A stretch of 64,000 nt of DNA, from NCBI RefSeq assembly GCF_034313965.1, contig NZ_JAVIWQ010000002.1, forward strand, positions 2,728,001 through 2,792,000, given 5' to 3'. This stretch comes from Herbaspirillum sp. RTI4 (GTDB taxonomy: Bacteria; Pseudomonadota; Gammaproteobacteria; Burkholderiales; Burkholderiaceae_D). The translations under genes and the position numbers were made by a program. The notes under the pieces were generated by a model, which saw nothing but the letters and a program-made list of their open reading frames with translations, was not told the origin of the DNA and did no database searches. Shown here in pieces: positions 1 to 9,564 of the stretch. Position 1 is the first letter of the stretch. Each line of letters starts with the position of its first letter.

Positions 1-1974
1 CTTGGGCAAATAGCTGGGCAGCACTTCCTGCTCCAGAATCGTGCGCGACGCGGCCTTGAGCATGTCGTCCACGCCTTGCCGGATCACCAGTGTGAACAGT
101 TCCGGCAGCGGTTCCGGTGTCGGCGAGAACCAGGTCGGCATATGGGCTTCGATGGCCAGCGCAAACCAGAAAAATCCGTAGGGCGGCAAAGTCAGCAGGT
201 AACTGCCCTGCCCGATTGGCGGGAAGGCAGTGCCACCCAGCATTTCGACCGGGATGCGGCCGGCGAAGGCCGACAAATCGAGTTCTACCGCCTGCGCACT
301 CTGCGACACATTGGCCACGCACAGAATGGTTTCGACTGCGCCGGTGTGCGGATCGGTGAATTCGCGCAGGTAGGCCAGTATTTTGCGGTTGCTCGGGAAC
401 AGCAGTTTCAGTGTTCCGCGACCGAATGCCCGATGCTGCTTGCGCACGCTCAGCATGCGCCGCATCCAGTTCAGCAGGGAGTGACGGTCGCTGTTCTGCG
501 ACTCCACATTGATGACCTGAAAACCGTATTGCGCATCCATGATGGGAGGCAATACCAGCGAGGCCGGATCGGCGCGCGAAAATCCGCCGTTGCGATCAGG
601 GGTCCATTGCATAGGGGTGCGCACTCCGTCGCGGTCGCCCAGATGGATGTTGTCGCCCATGCCGATTTCATCGCCGTAATAAATGACCGGCGTGCCGGGC
701 ATCGACAGCAGGAAGCTGTTGAGCAACTGAATGCGACGGCCGTCGCGCTCCAGCAGCGGTGCCAGACGCCGCCGTATGCCGAGATTGATACGGGCGCGAC
801 GGTCGGAGGCGTAGAAATTCCACAGATAGTCGCGTTCGGTTTCCGTCACCATTTCCAGCGTCAGTTCGTCGTGATTGCGCAGGAAGATGGCCCACTGGCA
901 ATCGGCGGGGATATCCGGCGTCTGGCGCAGGATATCGGTGATGGGAAAACGATCCTGTCGCGCCAGCGCCATATACATGCGCGGCATCAGCGGAAAGTGG
1001 AAAGCCATGTGGCATTCGTCGCTCTCGCCGAAATATTGCTGCACGTCTTCCGGCCACATATTGGCTTCGGCCAGCAGCATGCGATCAGGGTATTTCCAGT
1101 CGAGATGGGCGCGGATTTTCCTGAGAATGTCATGCGTTTCCGGCAGGTTCTCATTCGAAGTGCCTTCGCGCTCGATCAGGTAAGGCACGGCATCCAGACG
1201 CAGGCCGTCAATCCCCAGATCGAGCCAGAACGACATCACGCCCAGCACCGATTTGAGCACTTGCGGATTGTCGAAATTGAGGTCCGGCTGATGCGAATAA
1301 AAGCGATGCCAGAAATAGGCATTGGCCACCGGGTCCCAGGTCCAGTTCGATTTTTCGGTATCGAGAAAAATGATGCGGGTGCCGTCATAGCCCTTGTCAT
1401 CGTCAGCCCAGACGTAGAAATCGCGGGCGGCCGAACCCGGCTTGGCCTTGCGCGCGCGCTGGAACCAGGGATGCTGGTCGGAGGTATGGTTGATGACCAG
1501 TTCGGTGATGATGCGCAAGCCGCGCGCATGCGCTTCGGCAATGAAACGACGGGCGTCGGCCATGCTGCCGTAATCGGGATCGACGCCTTTGTAATCGGCA
1601 ATGTCATAGCCGTCGTCGCGCCGGGGCGAGGGATAAAACGGTAGCAGCCAGATGGTATTGACGCCCAGCCCGGAGATGTAATCGAGTTTATCGATCAGGC
1701 CCGCAAAGTCCCCGATGCCGTCGTGATTGGCGTCGGAATAGGATTTGATGTGGATCTGATAAATCACCGCGTCCTTGTACCAGAGCGGATCGTCGGTAAA
1801 GGCGATCTGCTTGGGTAACTTTTTGGCGCTCGGTTTTGCGCTGGATTTTGCGTTGGCTTTTGCGCTGGATTTTATGCGCGCCTGGGTGTCAGCCTGAGCG
1901 TGCGATGGCGCACTCTCCTCGTGCTTATCCTCAAGGGCTAGTGGCATGCCGGGGGTATCGATGCGTGTATTCAT
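1..1974 (-). CDS. treS: Trehalose synthase with fused maltokinase (TreS/Mak), 3' part beyond window
   Basis: A GH13 enzyme that interconverts trehalose and maltose. About 70 N-terminal residues are low complexity and rich in Ala and Lys. The catalytic barrel then opens with DAVIYQIHIKSYSDANHDG. The nucleophile is Asp261 (GLRLDAVPYL), the acid/base is Glu303 (LLAEANMWPE), and a third catalytic motif reads FLRNHDEL. The frame is still open at position 1, about residue 658, and the last residues read EVLPSYLPK, the usual entry to the C-terminal maltokinase domain of TreS-Mak fusions; the fusion is therefore inferred. The ATG at 1974 lies four bases after the glgE stop, so the two are co-transcribed. 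In the GlgE pathway TreS makes maltose and Mak phosphorylates it to maltose 1-phosphate, the donor for GlgE. The TreS call is secure. Confidence 0.93.
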   Translation of the reverse strand, partial: MNTRIDTPGMPLALEDKHEESAPSHAQADTQARIKSSAKANAKSSAKPSAKKLPKQIAFTDDPLWYKDAVIYQIHIKSYSDANHDGIGDFAGLIDKLDYISGLGVNTIWLLPFYPSPRRDDGYDIADYKGVDPDYGSMADARRFIAEAHARGLRIITELVINHTSDQHPWFQRARKAKPGSAARDFYVWADDDKGYDGTRIIFLDTEKSNWTWDPVANAYFWHRFYSHQPDLNFDNPQVLKSVLGVMSFWLDLGIDGLRLDAVPYLIEREGTSNENLPETHDILRKIRAHLDWKYPDRMLLAEANMWPEDVQQYFGESDECHMAFHFPLMPRMYMALARQDRFPITDILRQTPDIPADCQWAIFLRNHDELTLEMVTETERDYLWNFYASDRRARINLGIRRRLAPLLERDGRRIQLLNSFLLSMPGTPVIYYGDEIGMGDNIHLGDRDGVRTPMQWTPDRNGGFSRADPASLVLPPIMDAQYGFQVINVESQNSDRHSLLNWMRRMLSVRKQHRAFGRGTLKLLFPSNRKILAYLREFTDPHTGAVETILCVANVSQSAQAVELDLSAFAGRIPVEMLGGTAFPPIGQGSYLLTLPPYGFFWFALAIEAHMPTWFSPTPEPLPELFTLVIRQGVDDMLKAASRTILEQEVLPSYLPK
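1823..1870. repeat. Four 12-bp tandem units in the treS N-terminus
   Basis: Four degenerate 12-bp units run end to end (forward-strand consensus tttgcgctggat). They encode a four-residue Ala-Lys-Ser/Asn-Ser/Ala pattern ahead of the TreS barrel. The unit length keeps the frame, so copy-number changes would only lengthen or shorten a basic linker. Confidence 0.85.
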
Positions 1975-1978
1975 GGCC

Positions 1979-4900
1979 TCAGACTCCATTCGGTGTGATA
2001 CGCCAGATCGCGTACGGTAATTCGTGCGGATGCAAAGTCCAGTTCTGAACCTTGCCGTGCCATTCAAAATGCTGTCCCTGCACCAGATCCTCGACCAGCA
2101 GCTTGCCGTGGTCGGGCAGACCGAATTCCCACAGCGGCAGCTCCAGGGCCGTGGTCTGGCTGGCATGTGGATCGAGGCTAATGGCGACCAGAATCACGTT
2201 ATCGCCGAAACCGCCTCCCCCATCAGCGGCCGGTGTGCTCTTGGCAAAAAACAGCACCTTGCTGTTCGAGGCCTGATAAAAACGCAGCCCCAAATGCGTT
2301 TGCAAGGCCGGGTTTTCGATGCGCAAACGATTGAGCAGCGTAATTTCAGCAATGATGTTGCCGGGGGCCTGCCAGTCCCGGGCGCGAAGCTGGTATTTCT
2401 CGGAATCGAGATACTCTTCTTTGCCCTCCACGGCGGCGGCTTCGCACAGCTCGAAACCGCTATACATGCCCCACAAACCGGACAGCATGGTGGCCAGCGC
2501 GGCGCGAATCAGAAAGCCGGGACGACCCGCGCTTTGCAGGAAGCGCGGGTTGATATCCGGCGTATTCACAAAAAAATGCGGCCGGAAAAATTCACGCGCT
2601 TGCGGGCCGGTCAGTTCGCTCAGGTAATCGGTGAATTCCGCCTTGTCGTGACGCCAGGTGAAATAGGTGTAAGACTGCGAAAAGCCGATCTTGGCCAGGC
2701 GATACATCATCTTGGGCCGGGTAAAGGCTTCCGACAGAAAGATGACATCGGGATGCGCGGCGCGCACGCTGGCAATCATCCATTCCCAGAAAGGCAGCGG
2801 CTTGGTGTGCGGATTGTCCACACGGAAAACGCGCACCCCTTCGTCGACCCAAAACAAGATCACATCGCGCAGCGCCAGCCATAGACCGGGGATGGCATCG
2901 GCGGCATAAAAATCGACATTGACGATGTCTTCGTATTTTTTGGGCGGATTTTCGGCGTAGCGGATGGTGCCATCGGGAAGCCAGTTGAACCAGTCCGGGT
3001 GCGTTTGCAACCAGGGATGATCGGGCGAGCACTGGATCGCAAAATCGAGTGCGATTTCCAGTCCGTGCTGCGCAGCCGCTACTCGCAGGCGGCGGAAATC
3101 CTCCAGCGTGCCGAGTTCGGCGTGGATGGCATCGTGACCGCCGCTGGGATCACCGATGGCATAGGGACTGCCGGGATCGCCTGCGGCGGCGGTCAGTTGG
3201 TTGTTCGGGCCTTTGCGGTTGGTCGCGCCTATAGGATGAATGGGCGGGAAATACAGGGTATCGAAACCCATTGCCTGAATCGCCGGCAGACGCGCAATGA
3301 CATCGTCGAAATTGCCGTGACGCACCGGATCGCCGCTTTGCGAGCGCGGAAACAGTTCGTACCAGCTGGAAAAGCGCGCCGCCAGCCGTTCGGCGTCGAT
3401 GCTTTGTTCCTCGCTGCGTACCAGGAAGGGACGCAATTCGGGACGCAATTCGGCAGACAGTTCGGCATCGGCATCACTTTCGCTCTCGTCCTGCCAGACT
3501 TCGATGCAGAAGTAATAGCGACCCAGCCGCTTCAGCGGCAGACATGCCGCCCAGCGGTCATTGAGGTCTTTGGGTAGGGGCTGCATCGGCACCTGCTGCC
3601 AGTTTTTTTCATCGGCGGCGCGCCACAGCAAGGCAGCGGCCAGACGTCCGTGGCCATCCATCAGCAGGTCGGCTTGCACTTCCACGTTTTCACCCAGCAC
3701 GCGCTTGACGGCAAAATTTCCGCCCTCGACAGTAGGCGTGATGTCTTCGATGGCAATGCGTGCGCCCCGCATGCCGCGCTCGACCTGTCGCCGTGGCCGC
3801 TTGGGGGCGGTGACGATAGGTGGCAAATGATGCAGCTTCAAGAAAGAGACGCTGGCGGCGGGCAACTCCATGCTCGGGATGGCAGGCATGGCGGCGGCAT
3901 CGTCGCTCTCCGGGCGCAAGACTCTGCCCGCCAGACGCTCCTGCAAGTAGGGAGAGGTCAGCGTGAGCGGCTGCGTCAGCCAGGTATTGATGGCGATCAG
4001 CCATTCGTCGCCTTCGCTGTCGGCGCTCGGGGGATTGGTGCGCAAGAGCAAGGCGATGCCAGCAGCCTGATCCGTCAAAGGGCGCAGTTTTGCTGCACCC
4101 GCAGTCGGGCCATGCAAAGCCTGTAGCTGATTGGCAGAAACAATATCGTCGCGCAAATCAATATCGGCATGCAGACAGGCCGCTTCAAATTGCGCCGGGG
4201 TTTGCAAGGCGTCCGGCAGACCAGAGATGGCCAGCGGCTGCGTCAGGCCGTATTCGTATCCCATGGGAACGAGAATGCCGCTGCCGGTGGCGGCGGCCAA
4301 CAGCAGCGCGCGCTGCGCGGCGTTTTTCCTCAGGACCGGGTCGTCGAGATTGTATTGACGCGATAAGCGCCGTCCGAACGGGTCTTCAGGAAAAACTACC
4401 GGCGCAGCCAAAGCGGCAATGTGCTGGCGCTCGCGGAAATACCAGCTGGCGTGAAAATCCCACCACGCAGCGGAAGAAAACATGGCGTCAAAGCCGCAGT
4501 CGGACAGGCTGTCGATTTGCAGCAGCGGCATGTCCGGCGTCCATGCCAGAAAAGTGCAGCATGGCTGCTGCTTGCGCAGTGCGACGGTCAGATGCGCCCA
4601 TTGCAAGGGCAAGACCGCATCGTCCATGACGCAGCAAAATCCGGCGACACCGGCATCGAGCGCCGGGGTCAGCCGTTCCACCATGTCCTCCGGAAAACGC
4701 ACGCCCGGGGTGGTCGGCTCCCAGCGCGGCAGTAGTTTGCCGTTACGCGCCTGGACCTGATGCGGCTCGGCTTGCATTCCTTCGATCACATCCGAGGGCA
4801 CTGGATAAAACCCGTCGGGATAGCGATTGGCAATGGGATTGCCGGCATCCGACTTGTCGATACGCAATTCCAGCAGTACCCGCACATGATGGCTGGCGCA

Positions 4901-5110
4901 TGCGATTGTGATCGCCTGCAATTGCGCCAGCGATAGCATCCCGCCGCCAGCGCGTGCGGAAAAATTACCGTCGCTTGCGGGCGCGGCGGCAATCAGCAAG
5001 TGGTCGAAACCGAGTTCGGCGCAGTGCGCCGCCAATGCAGGCCAGGCGGATGGGTCGATCAGTGCAGGGTCCGCGCAATAGATGCGCGGACTGTATGGGG
5101 TGTTCATCAT
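1979..5110 (-). CDS. glgE: Alpha-1,4-glucan:maltose-1-phosphate maltosyltransferase GlgE with long N-terminal extension
   Basis: GlgE transfers maltosyl units from maltose 1-phosphate onto alpha-1,4-glucan chains. The family core begins near residue 440 with the GlgE N-terminal domain ([20 protein letters not shown]). The GH13_3 barrel follows with nucleophile Asp765 in [10 protein letters not shown] and acid/base Glu794 in [11 protein letters not shown], spaced 29 residues apart as in characterised GlgE. At 1043 residues it is about 380 longer than actinobacterial GlgE. The extra N-terminal 435 residues look like a degenerate glycosidase barrel ([33 protein letters not shown]). Long GlgE forms of this kind occur in Burkholderiales. 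It sits between glgA and treS in one minus-strand unit. Confidence 0.93.
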   Translation of the reverse strand: MMNTPYSPRIYCADPALIDPSAWPALAAHCAELGFDHLLIAAAPASDGNFSARAGGGMLSLAQLQAITIACASHHVRVLLELRIDKSDAGNPIANRYPDGFYPVPSDVIEGMQAEPHQVQARNGKLLPRWEPTTPGVRFPEDMVERLTPALDAGVAGFCCVMDDAVLPLQWAHLTVALRKQQPCCTFLAWTPDMPLLQIDSLSDCGFDAMFSSAAWWDFHASWYFRERQHIAALAAPVVFPEDPFGRRLSRQYNLDDPVLRKNAAQRALLLAAATGSGILVPMGYEYGLTQPLAISGLPDALQTPAQFEAACLHADIDLRDDIVSANQLQALHGPTAGAAKLRPLTDQAAGIALLLRTNPPSADSEGDEWLIAINTWLTQPLTLTSPYLQERLAGRVLRPESDDAAAMPAIPSMELPAASVSFLKLHHLPPIVTAPKRPRRQVERGMRGARIAIEDITPTVEGGNFAVKRVLGENVEVQADLLMDGHGRLAAALLWRAADEKNWQQVPMQPLPKDLNDRWAACLPLKRLGRYYFCIEVWQDESESDADAELSAELRPELRPFLVRSEEQSIDAERLAARFSSWYELFPRSQSGDPVRHGNFDDVIARLPAIQAMGFDTLYFPPIHPIGATNRKGPNNQLTAAAGDPGSPYAIGDPSGGHDAIHAELGTLEDFRRLRVAAAQHGLEIALDFAIQCSPDHPWLQTHPDWFNWLPDGTIRYAENPPKKYEDIVNVDFYAADAIPGLWLALRDVILFWVDEGVRVFRVDNPHTKPLPFWEWMIASVRAAHPDVIFLSEAFTRPKMMYRLAKIGFSQSYTYFTWRHDKAEFTDYLSELTGPQAREFFRPHFFVNTPDINPRFLQSAGRPGFLIRAALATMLSGLWGMYSGFELCEAAAVEGKEEYLDSEKYQLRARDWQAPGNIIAEITLLNRLRIENPALQTHLGLRFYQASNSKVLFFAKSTPAADGGGGFGDNVILVAISLDPHASQTTALELPLWEFGLPDHGKLLVEDLVQGQHFEWHGKVQNWTLHPHELPYAIWRITPNGV

Positions 5111-5274
5111 GAATTACCTCTTGGAAGCGGTGTGTGCCGGGGACAAGGAGCGCCAGAGCCAGTGCAAAAACAAAATCACAACGTAAAACCGCAGCGCGAA
5201 ATTACGTCGTGAAAAGATGTCGGGGCAGCGATGGAGGGCGCTCGCTGCAGCCGCCTGCTGGCGGCAACAGAAAA

Positions 5275-6822
5275 TCAGGCGAAGTGGTAGTCGGGCAGCG
5301 AATCAAACTGCTGCCGGTGATGATCGGAAGCTTGCTTGGCGCGGTCGAACAGACGCTTGCTGCCTGTACCGGAAATCGCCGCATAGGCTTCGATGTAATT
5401 AGCGGTCGGGCCGTCCCAGCCGAAATCGGCGCGCATGATGTTGTCTTGTATGCGCTGCCAGTTGCTGGCGTTGGATTGGATTTCCAAGGCGCGATCCACT
5501 GCGGCCAGCATTTCCTGCGCCGTTTCGCCGTCGAACAGCACGCCGGTTGCCTCTTGCGGCGGGTCGCCGCTTTTGCCTGCGTCAATGATGCTGTCAATCA
5601 GGCCGCCGACCCGTGAAGCAATCGGCATGGCTCCGTAACGCATGGCGTACAGCGGCGTCAGGCCAAACGGCTCGAAGCGACTGGGATGCAGCAACATATC
5701 GCTGCCGGCATGCAGGGCGTGCGCGCGACGTTCGTCGTAGCCGATATGCACGCCGATACGGCCGCGAAAATGGTCTGCCAGTTCGAGAAAACCTTGTTCG
5801 TATTCATGCTCTCCCTTGCCGAGCACCACGATTTGCAAACGACTGTGGCGTTCCAGCATGGCGGGTACGGCATCGAGGACGACATCGACCATTTTCTGGT
5901 GCGACATGCGACTGCCTATACCCATGATGGGAGCGAAGGGATCGGTAGGGATGAGGCCGAACAGGGTTTGCAGGTCACGCTTGCAGATGCCCTTGCCTTT
6001 CATGCAGTCAACGCTAAAGTGGCGCGCAATCAGTTGATCGTCGGCCGGGTCCCACACTTCGGTATCAATCCCGTTGACGATGGCGCTGAGGTCTTTCTTG
6101 CGCAAATTCAATGCGTCCTCCATGCCGAAGCCGAATTCCGGCGTCAGGATTTCTCTGGCATACGATTCGCTGACGGTGGTGACGCGGTCAGCATAAGTGA
6201 TCCCGGCTTTCAGAAAACTGAGCTTGCCCCAGTATTCCATGCCGTCGGCACCGAGCATGCTTTCAGGTATGCCCAGCTTCGGTGCCAGATTGATGTCGAA
6301 ATTGCCCTGGAAGGCGATATTGTGGATGGTGAGCATGGTGCCGATGTGCTCCAGGCCGTGCAGTTTAAGCAAGGCGGGAATGAGGCCGGTATGCCAGTCG
6401 TTGGCATGCACCACATGCGGCGGCTCGACGGAAGTCTTGCCAGCGCAGACTGCCAGCGCGGCATGGGCCAGATCGGCAAAGCACAGGGCGTTATCGGTAA
6501 ATTCATTGCCACTGTCATCCACATAGGGATTGGCCGTACGCGCTCTGAAGCGAGCGGTATCGACCAGAACGACGGGCACGCCCATGCCCGGCATGACGCC
6601 GCACAGCAGACGGCCGGGACCGCCGGGAAATTCCATATCGAGCGAGGCAGGCTGGAGGTTCCAGGCGTGTTCGAGTGCGGTGGCATAGCCGGGCATCATG
6701 ACGGTTGCCTCGACACCGGCGGCGCGCAGCGCCAGCGCCAGCGCGGTAATGACATCGGCTAATCCGCCGGTTTTGATCAGCGGTACGGCTTCAGAAGTAA
6801 CGATCAGGACACGTGGTTGCAT
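5275..6822 (-). CDS. glgA: Glycogen synthase (GT5)
   Basis: A 515-residue bacterial glycogen synthase, the normal length is about 480-530. It elongates alpha-1,4-glucan from ADP-glucose; related enzymes in GlgE-pathway organisms can instead make maltose 1-phosphate. The N-terminal KTGGLADV loop (Lys17 region) binds the nucleotide sugar. Other landmarks are the conserved HANDWHTGLIP stretch and the C-terminal SRFEPFGLTPLYAMRYG donor site. A GGAAGG ribosome site lies about 10 bases before the ATG. The gene leads the glgA-glgE-treS unit, with 164 bp to glgE that hold only a weak 6-bp-stem hairpin (5250-5265). No glgC or glgB is visible here. Confidence 0.95.
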   Translation of the reverse strand: MQPRVLIVTSEAVPLIKTGGLADVITALALALRAAGVEATVMMPGYATALEHAWNLQPASLDMEFPGGPGRLLCGVMPGMGVPVVLVDTARFRARTANPYVDDSGNEFTDNALCFADLAHAALAVCAGKTSVEPPHVVHANDWHTGLIPALLKLHGLEHIGTMLTIHNIAFQGNFDINLAPKLGIPESMLGADGMEYWGKLSFLKAGITYADRVTTVSESYAREILTPEFGFGMEDALNLRKKDLSAIVNGIDTEVWDPADDQLIARHFSVDCMKGKGICKRDLQTLFGLIPTDPFAPIMGIGSRMSHQKMVDVVLDAVPAMLERHSRLQIVVLGKGEHEYEQGFLELADHFRGRIGVHIGYDERRAHALHAGSDMLLHPSRFEPFGLTPLYAMRYGAMPIASRVGGLIDSIIDAGKSGDPPQEATGVLFDGETAQEMLAAVDRALEIQSNASNWQRIQDNIMRADFGWDGPTANYIEAYAAISGTGSKRLFDRAKQASDHHRQQFDSLPDYHFA

Positions 6823-7109
6823 GTTTGGCCTTCCATAACTTGTCTACCCCTCACTGGAATAGAGGCGCATGGCTTACAAGTTATAGAAATAATACGAGAC
6901 CGACCATCGGACACTGGCTTGCATCCGCGTAGGACAATGCTTACCCCAGGGAAATAAAGCGATTTAGCGTAATTTTAGGCGGCGTTAGCAACCAATAAAT
7001 ACCTATTAAAGCGCCGCCCCCTAAGAAAGCCTACGAAGGATGTTGAATTGACCGCATTGTGAGAGCCTGTTGAAAACGCCAACAAACCCCTTTGGACAAG
7101 TAGCCTCGA

Positions 7110-7505
7110 TTACGCCATCAGCGCTCTACGTGCGAGATAACCAGAGCGCGACTCCCCTGACGCAGCGGCCGCTGCGTCAATCTTGCGCAGGACGCGCGCC
7201 GGAAGCGTGATGTTCACGCGCTCAGCCTTATCCGACAAGGTAGACAAATCAACCGATACCGCAGCCCAAATCCAGCCTGAAAACTCAGACTTGGACTGAA
7301 GCGCACTGATTGACGAGGCTGCGGGAATAAGGCCACCGTCATCAATGACGGTTTCCAGCCATAGCTCAATGGCTTCTTTGGCGTTGTCGATCGCTTCATC
7401 TAAGGTGTCGCCCGCGGAAAAGCAACCGGGAAGATCGGGGACAATGACGCCATAGGCAGTGTTGCCTTTTTCGTTTCCTGGCTCAATAACAATAGGGTAT
7501 TTCAT
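7110..7505 (-). CDS. hicB: HicB-type antitoxin
   Basis: A 131-residue antitoxin. Residues 1-60 form the HicB partial RNase H-like fold (YGVIVPDLPGCFSAGDTLDEA). The C-terminal third is a ribbon-helix-helix DNA-binding segment (RVNITLPARVLRKIDAAA). It should neutralise HicA and repress the operon. A good ribosome site (GAGAGGT) precedes the ATG. The gene starts 10 bp after the hicA stop, in the usual toxin-first order. The pair sits between the glycogen genes and glucokinase, neither of which relates to it, so it is probably an accessory insertion. Confidence 0.92.
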   Translation of the reverse strand: MKYPIVIEPGNEKGNTAYGVIVPDLPGCFSAGDTLDEAIDNAKEAIELWLETVIDDGGLIPAASSISALQSKSEFSGWIWAAVSVDLSTLSDKAERVNITLPARVLRKIDAAAAASGESRSGYLARRALMA

Positions 7506-7515
7506 GATTGACCTC

Positions 7516-7698
7516 TCATTTAAGGCCTGCTTGTTTCAGAAGTTTCTGAACTAGCCCTATGCCTAAGTCTTTCTTTGGATGCGGAACGGTAATATGGCCG
7601 CTGCGATCCGGATGCGTGTAAATGTGATGCGACCCCTTTACGCCACGGCGCACCCAGCCGTTTTGTTCCAGTCGCTTAATGAGGTAGGCGCTGTTCAT
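7516..7698 (-). CDS. hicA: HicA-type mRNA interferase toxin
   Basis: A 60-residue double-stranded-RNA-binding-fold toxin that cleaves mRNA and blocks translation when free of HicB. The N-terminal helix reads AYLIKRLEQNGWVRRGVKGS, followed by the catalytic-histidine strand SHHIYTHP and the C-terminal GLVQKLLKQAGLK. Full length for the family. The frame also opens five codons upstream at a GTG (7713), but that lies inside the predicted -10 box, so the ATG at 7698 is the better start. No Shine-Dalgarno precedes it. See the promoter entry for the leaderless prediction. Confidence 0.9.
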   Translation of the reverse strand: MNSAYLIKRLEQNGWVRRGVKGSHHIYTHPDRSGHITVPHPKKDLGIGLVQKLLKQAGLK

Positions 7699-7732
7699 GT
7701 GCGCATTATACACACTAGAAATAAGTGCTCAA
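7699..7732 (-). promoter_or_regulatory. hicAB promoter with palindromic operator over the -10 box
   Basis: On the minus strand TTGAGC (7732-7727) is followed by a 16-bp spacer and a consensus TATAAT (7710-7705). Only six bases separate TATAAT from the hicA ATG, which puts the expected transcription start at or next to the A of the ATG, so the mRNA should be leaderless. A 17-bp near-palindrome (7699-7715, forward GTGCGCATTATACACAC, two mismatched pairs) is centred on the -10 box and is a candidate HicB operator. The sequences are seen; the function is inferred. Confidence 0.65.
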
Positions 7733-7773
7733 GCGGCTTTCGTATCGATTGCTCGGCAAGCCTGCCCGCCGGT

Positions 7774-8808
7774 TTATGCTGCGTCTTGCGCCATCAAACG
7801 CGAAAGGCCCGACATGGCGGGATAAGGGGCGGTAATGAAATAAGTCGGAATCCGCGCCAGAAAGTCACCTGCGCGGCCGTGGGTCTCGAAGCGCTGGCGA
7901 AACGAGGACTGCACAAAGTAGTCCTGCATATGCGTCAGCACCCCGCCACCGATATAAATTCCGCCGCGCGCGCCGATGGTCAGCGCCAGATTGGCGGCGG
8001 CATTGCCGAGCATGCCGCAGAACAAATCGACCGCTTCCGCACTGAGAGGATCACGCGTGATATCGGTCGCCGTGCCGCGTCGCACCAGATCGGCCGTGGT
8101 CGGCACATCATCGTCAGACAGTGCCGCGCCTGGCTTGGCTCTCAATGCCTGATAGATGGTTTGAATGCCCGGGCCGGACAGCAGGCGTTCCTGCGACACA
8201 TGCTCAAAGCGCCCCCAACAGTATTCCAGTACGGCGGCTTCCTCCGCATTGCAAGGGGAAAAACTCACATGCCCTCCTTCGCTATGCAAAGGACGCCAGC
8301 CGTCGCCGCACGGCACGAGTCCGCCCACGCCAAGGCCGGTGCCGGCTCCCAACACGCCGATGACCGCCGCTTCCTCGGGCGCTTGGCCGGTGCCGATCTG
8401 CCGGAACTCATCCGGTGCCAAGCCCGGCAAAGCCATTGCCAGCGCTGTAAAGTCGTTGAAAAAATGCAAGACATCGAAATCCAATTCCCGCCGTAAATCC
8501 TCAATGGAGAATGCCCAAGGGCGATTCGGCATGCTCAGCCAGTCGCCCTGCACCGCCGTCGCAATCGCTATTCCCCCATGCCGTACGTTGCCGGTCTGCC
8601 CGGTTTGCGCCAGATAGGCGGCGATGACTGCGCCCAGATCGGGGTAATCGTCGCAACGGAAAACAGCGATTTCAGTGCGACGGAATACTGCCGTTTCAAT
8701 GCAAAACCGGGCAAAGGTGCCGCCGATGTCTCCCAACAGGCAGGGCCAGCGATCACCGTGGATGCGCTGCGGCCGGGTATCGGATGGCGAAGAGGAAGTC
8801 ATGCTCAT
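7774..8808 (-). CDS. glk: Glucokinase (GlkA/ROK-unrelated bacterial type)
   Basis: Phosphorylates glucose to glucose 6-phosphate in the cytoplasm. The 344-residue protein has the bacterial glucokinase phosphate-binding start LLGDIGGTFARF, the sugar-binding FFNDFTALAMALP, the adenosine-site VIGVLGAGTGLGVG, and the GGHVSFSPC region. Family proteins are about 320-345 residues. Alternative in-frame ATGs lie two and more codons downstream. The gene is alone on its strand, downstream of the copper cluster and upstream of hicAB. The 265-bp gap before it (8809-9073) shows no convincing terminator or operator. Confidence 0.93.
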   Translation of the reverse strand: MSMTSSSPSDTRPQRIHGDRWPCLLGDIGGTFARFCIETAVFRRTEIAVFRCDDYPDLGAVIAAYLAQTGQTGNVRHGGIAIATAVQGDWLSMPNRPWAFSIEDLRRELDFDVLHFFNDFTALAMALPGLAPDEFRQIGTGQAPEEAAVIGVLGAGTGLGVGGLVPCGDGWRPLHSEGGHVSFSPCNAEEAAVLEYCWGRFEHVSQERLLSGPGIQTIYQALRAKPGAALSDDDVPTTADLVRRGTATDITRDPLSAEAVDLFCGMLGNAAANLALTIGARGGIYIGGGVLTHMQDYFVQSSFRQRFETHGRAGDFLARIPTYFITAPYPAMSGLSRLMAQDAA

Positions 8809-9073
8809 GGCGTTTGTCTCGTGTGATTTGCCTCACTTGATCAGGCAACGATGAGTAGGATGACGCCGGAAATCAGCGTCGCAAAAAAGGGAAAGTTACA
8901 GGGGAAGTGACAACAGGGGAATAGGGATGAGGCATCGCTCGCAGCGGAAATCTGCCTTGTCGCATACGCGATACGGGTCACTACCATACCCCCTTCGTTG
9001 TAAGTCCGCTTGCATCTACTTAAAGGACTGATGTTTTAGGGACTTTTAAGACGTGTTGACGTTTAGTTTGCGT

Positions 9074-9424
9074 TCACTCGATCGGTTCAAGGTCCGTCAC
9101 TGTCAGCTTGCCGTTGTCGATGATGGCCCGAAATTTCACCTTGTCGCCGGGTTTTACCTTGTCCAGCAAGGACTTGTCTTTGGCGGTGAACACCATGGTC
9201 ATGCCGGGCATGTCCAGGTTCTTGATGTCGCCATGTCTGAGCGTGATTTTTCCGGCGTCTTTATCGATCTTCTTGACCTCACCGTCGGTCATGTCGGCAG
9301 TGTTGCCGGCGATCTGCGCGGAGGGCTTGGCCTCGGGGGTCGCAGGCTGCGCAACGGCATTCAGCGGGAGGGTCGTCGCAATAAGCAAACCGGCTGTCAG
9401 AAAAATAGTAGGAATAGTTTTCAT
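9074..9424 (-). CDS. CusF-like periplasmic copper-binding protein
   Basis: A 116-residue exported protein. The start at 9424 gives a standard signal peptide (MKTIPTIFLTAGLLIATTLP, cleavage near AVAQ). The mature OB-fold domain carries GEVKKIDKDAGKITLRHGDI and the methionine-rich copper site LDMPGMTMVF, as in CusF. It should bind periplasmic Cu(I)/Ag(I) and hand it on. The frame is open further upstream to a GTG at 9517, across four 16-bp repeats, and no Shine-Dalgarno precedes the ATG. It is the last gene of the copper cluster. Confidence 0.88.
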   Translation of the reverse strand: MKTIPTIFLTAGLLIATTLPLNAVAQPATPEAKPSAQIAGNTADMTDGEVKKIDKDAGKITLRHGDIKNLDMPGMTMVFTAKDKSLLDKVKPGDKVKFRAIIDNGKLTVTDLEPIE

Positions 9425-9425
9425 G

Positions 9426-9489
9426 TTGTGTCGATGGTTGATTGTGTCGATGGTTGATTGTGTCGATGGTTGATTGTGTCGATGGTTGA
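9426..9489. repeat. Four perfect 16-bp tandem repeats abutting the cusF-like start codon
   Basis: Four identical copies of ttgtgtcgatggttga (forward strand) run from one base upstream of the CusF-like ATG. The array fills the position where a ribosome site should be. Sixteen is not a multiple of three, so a copy-number change would alter the reading-frame link between an upstream GTG (9517) and the gene. A second, hexameric AGTCAG-type repeat lies close by at 9545-9568. Confidence 0.92.
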
Positions 9490-9564
9490 AATTGAAGAGA
9501 GTCGCCTCGCAGACCACCTCATTGGTAGCGATGGCTGCGAATGAAGTCAGAGTCAGAATCAGAG

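Noticed and set aside
76..1644. Long plus-strand open frame opposite treS
   Set aside because: It is the antisense shadow of the GC-rich treS gene, has no family features, and the minus-strand frame shows all TreS motifs.
6979..7018. Terminator after hicAB or before glgA
   Set aside because: GGCGGCG and CGCCGCC pair across a 26-base loop with no T-run. It is too weak to call, and it lies downstream of hicB but upstream of glgA in the same direction without clear function.
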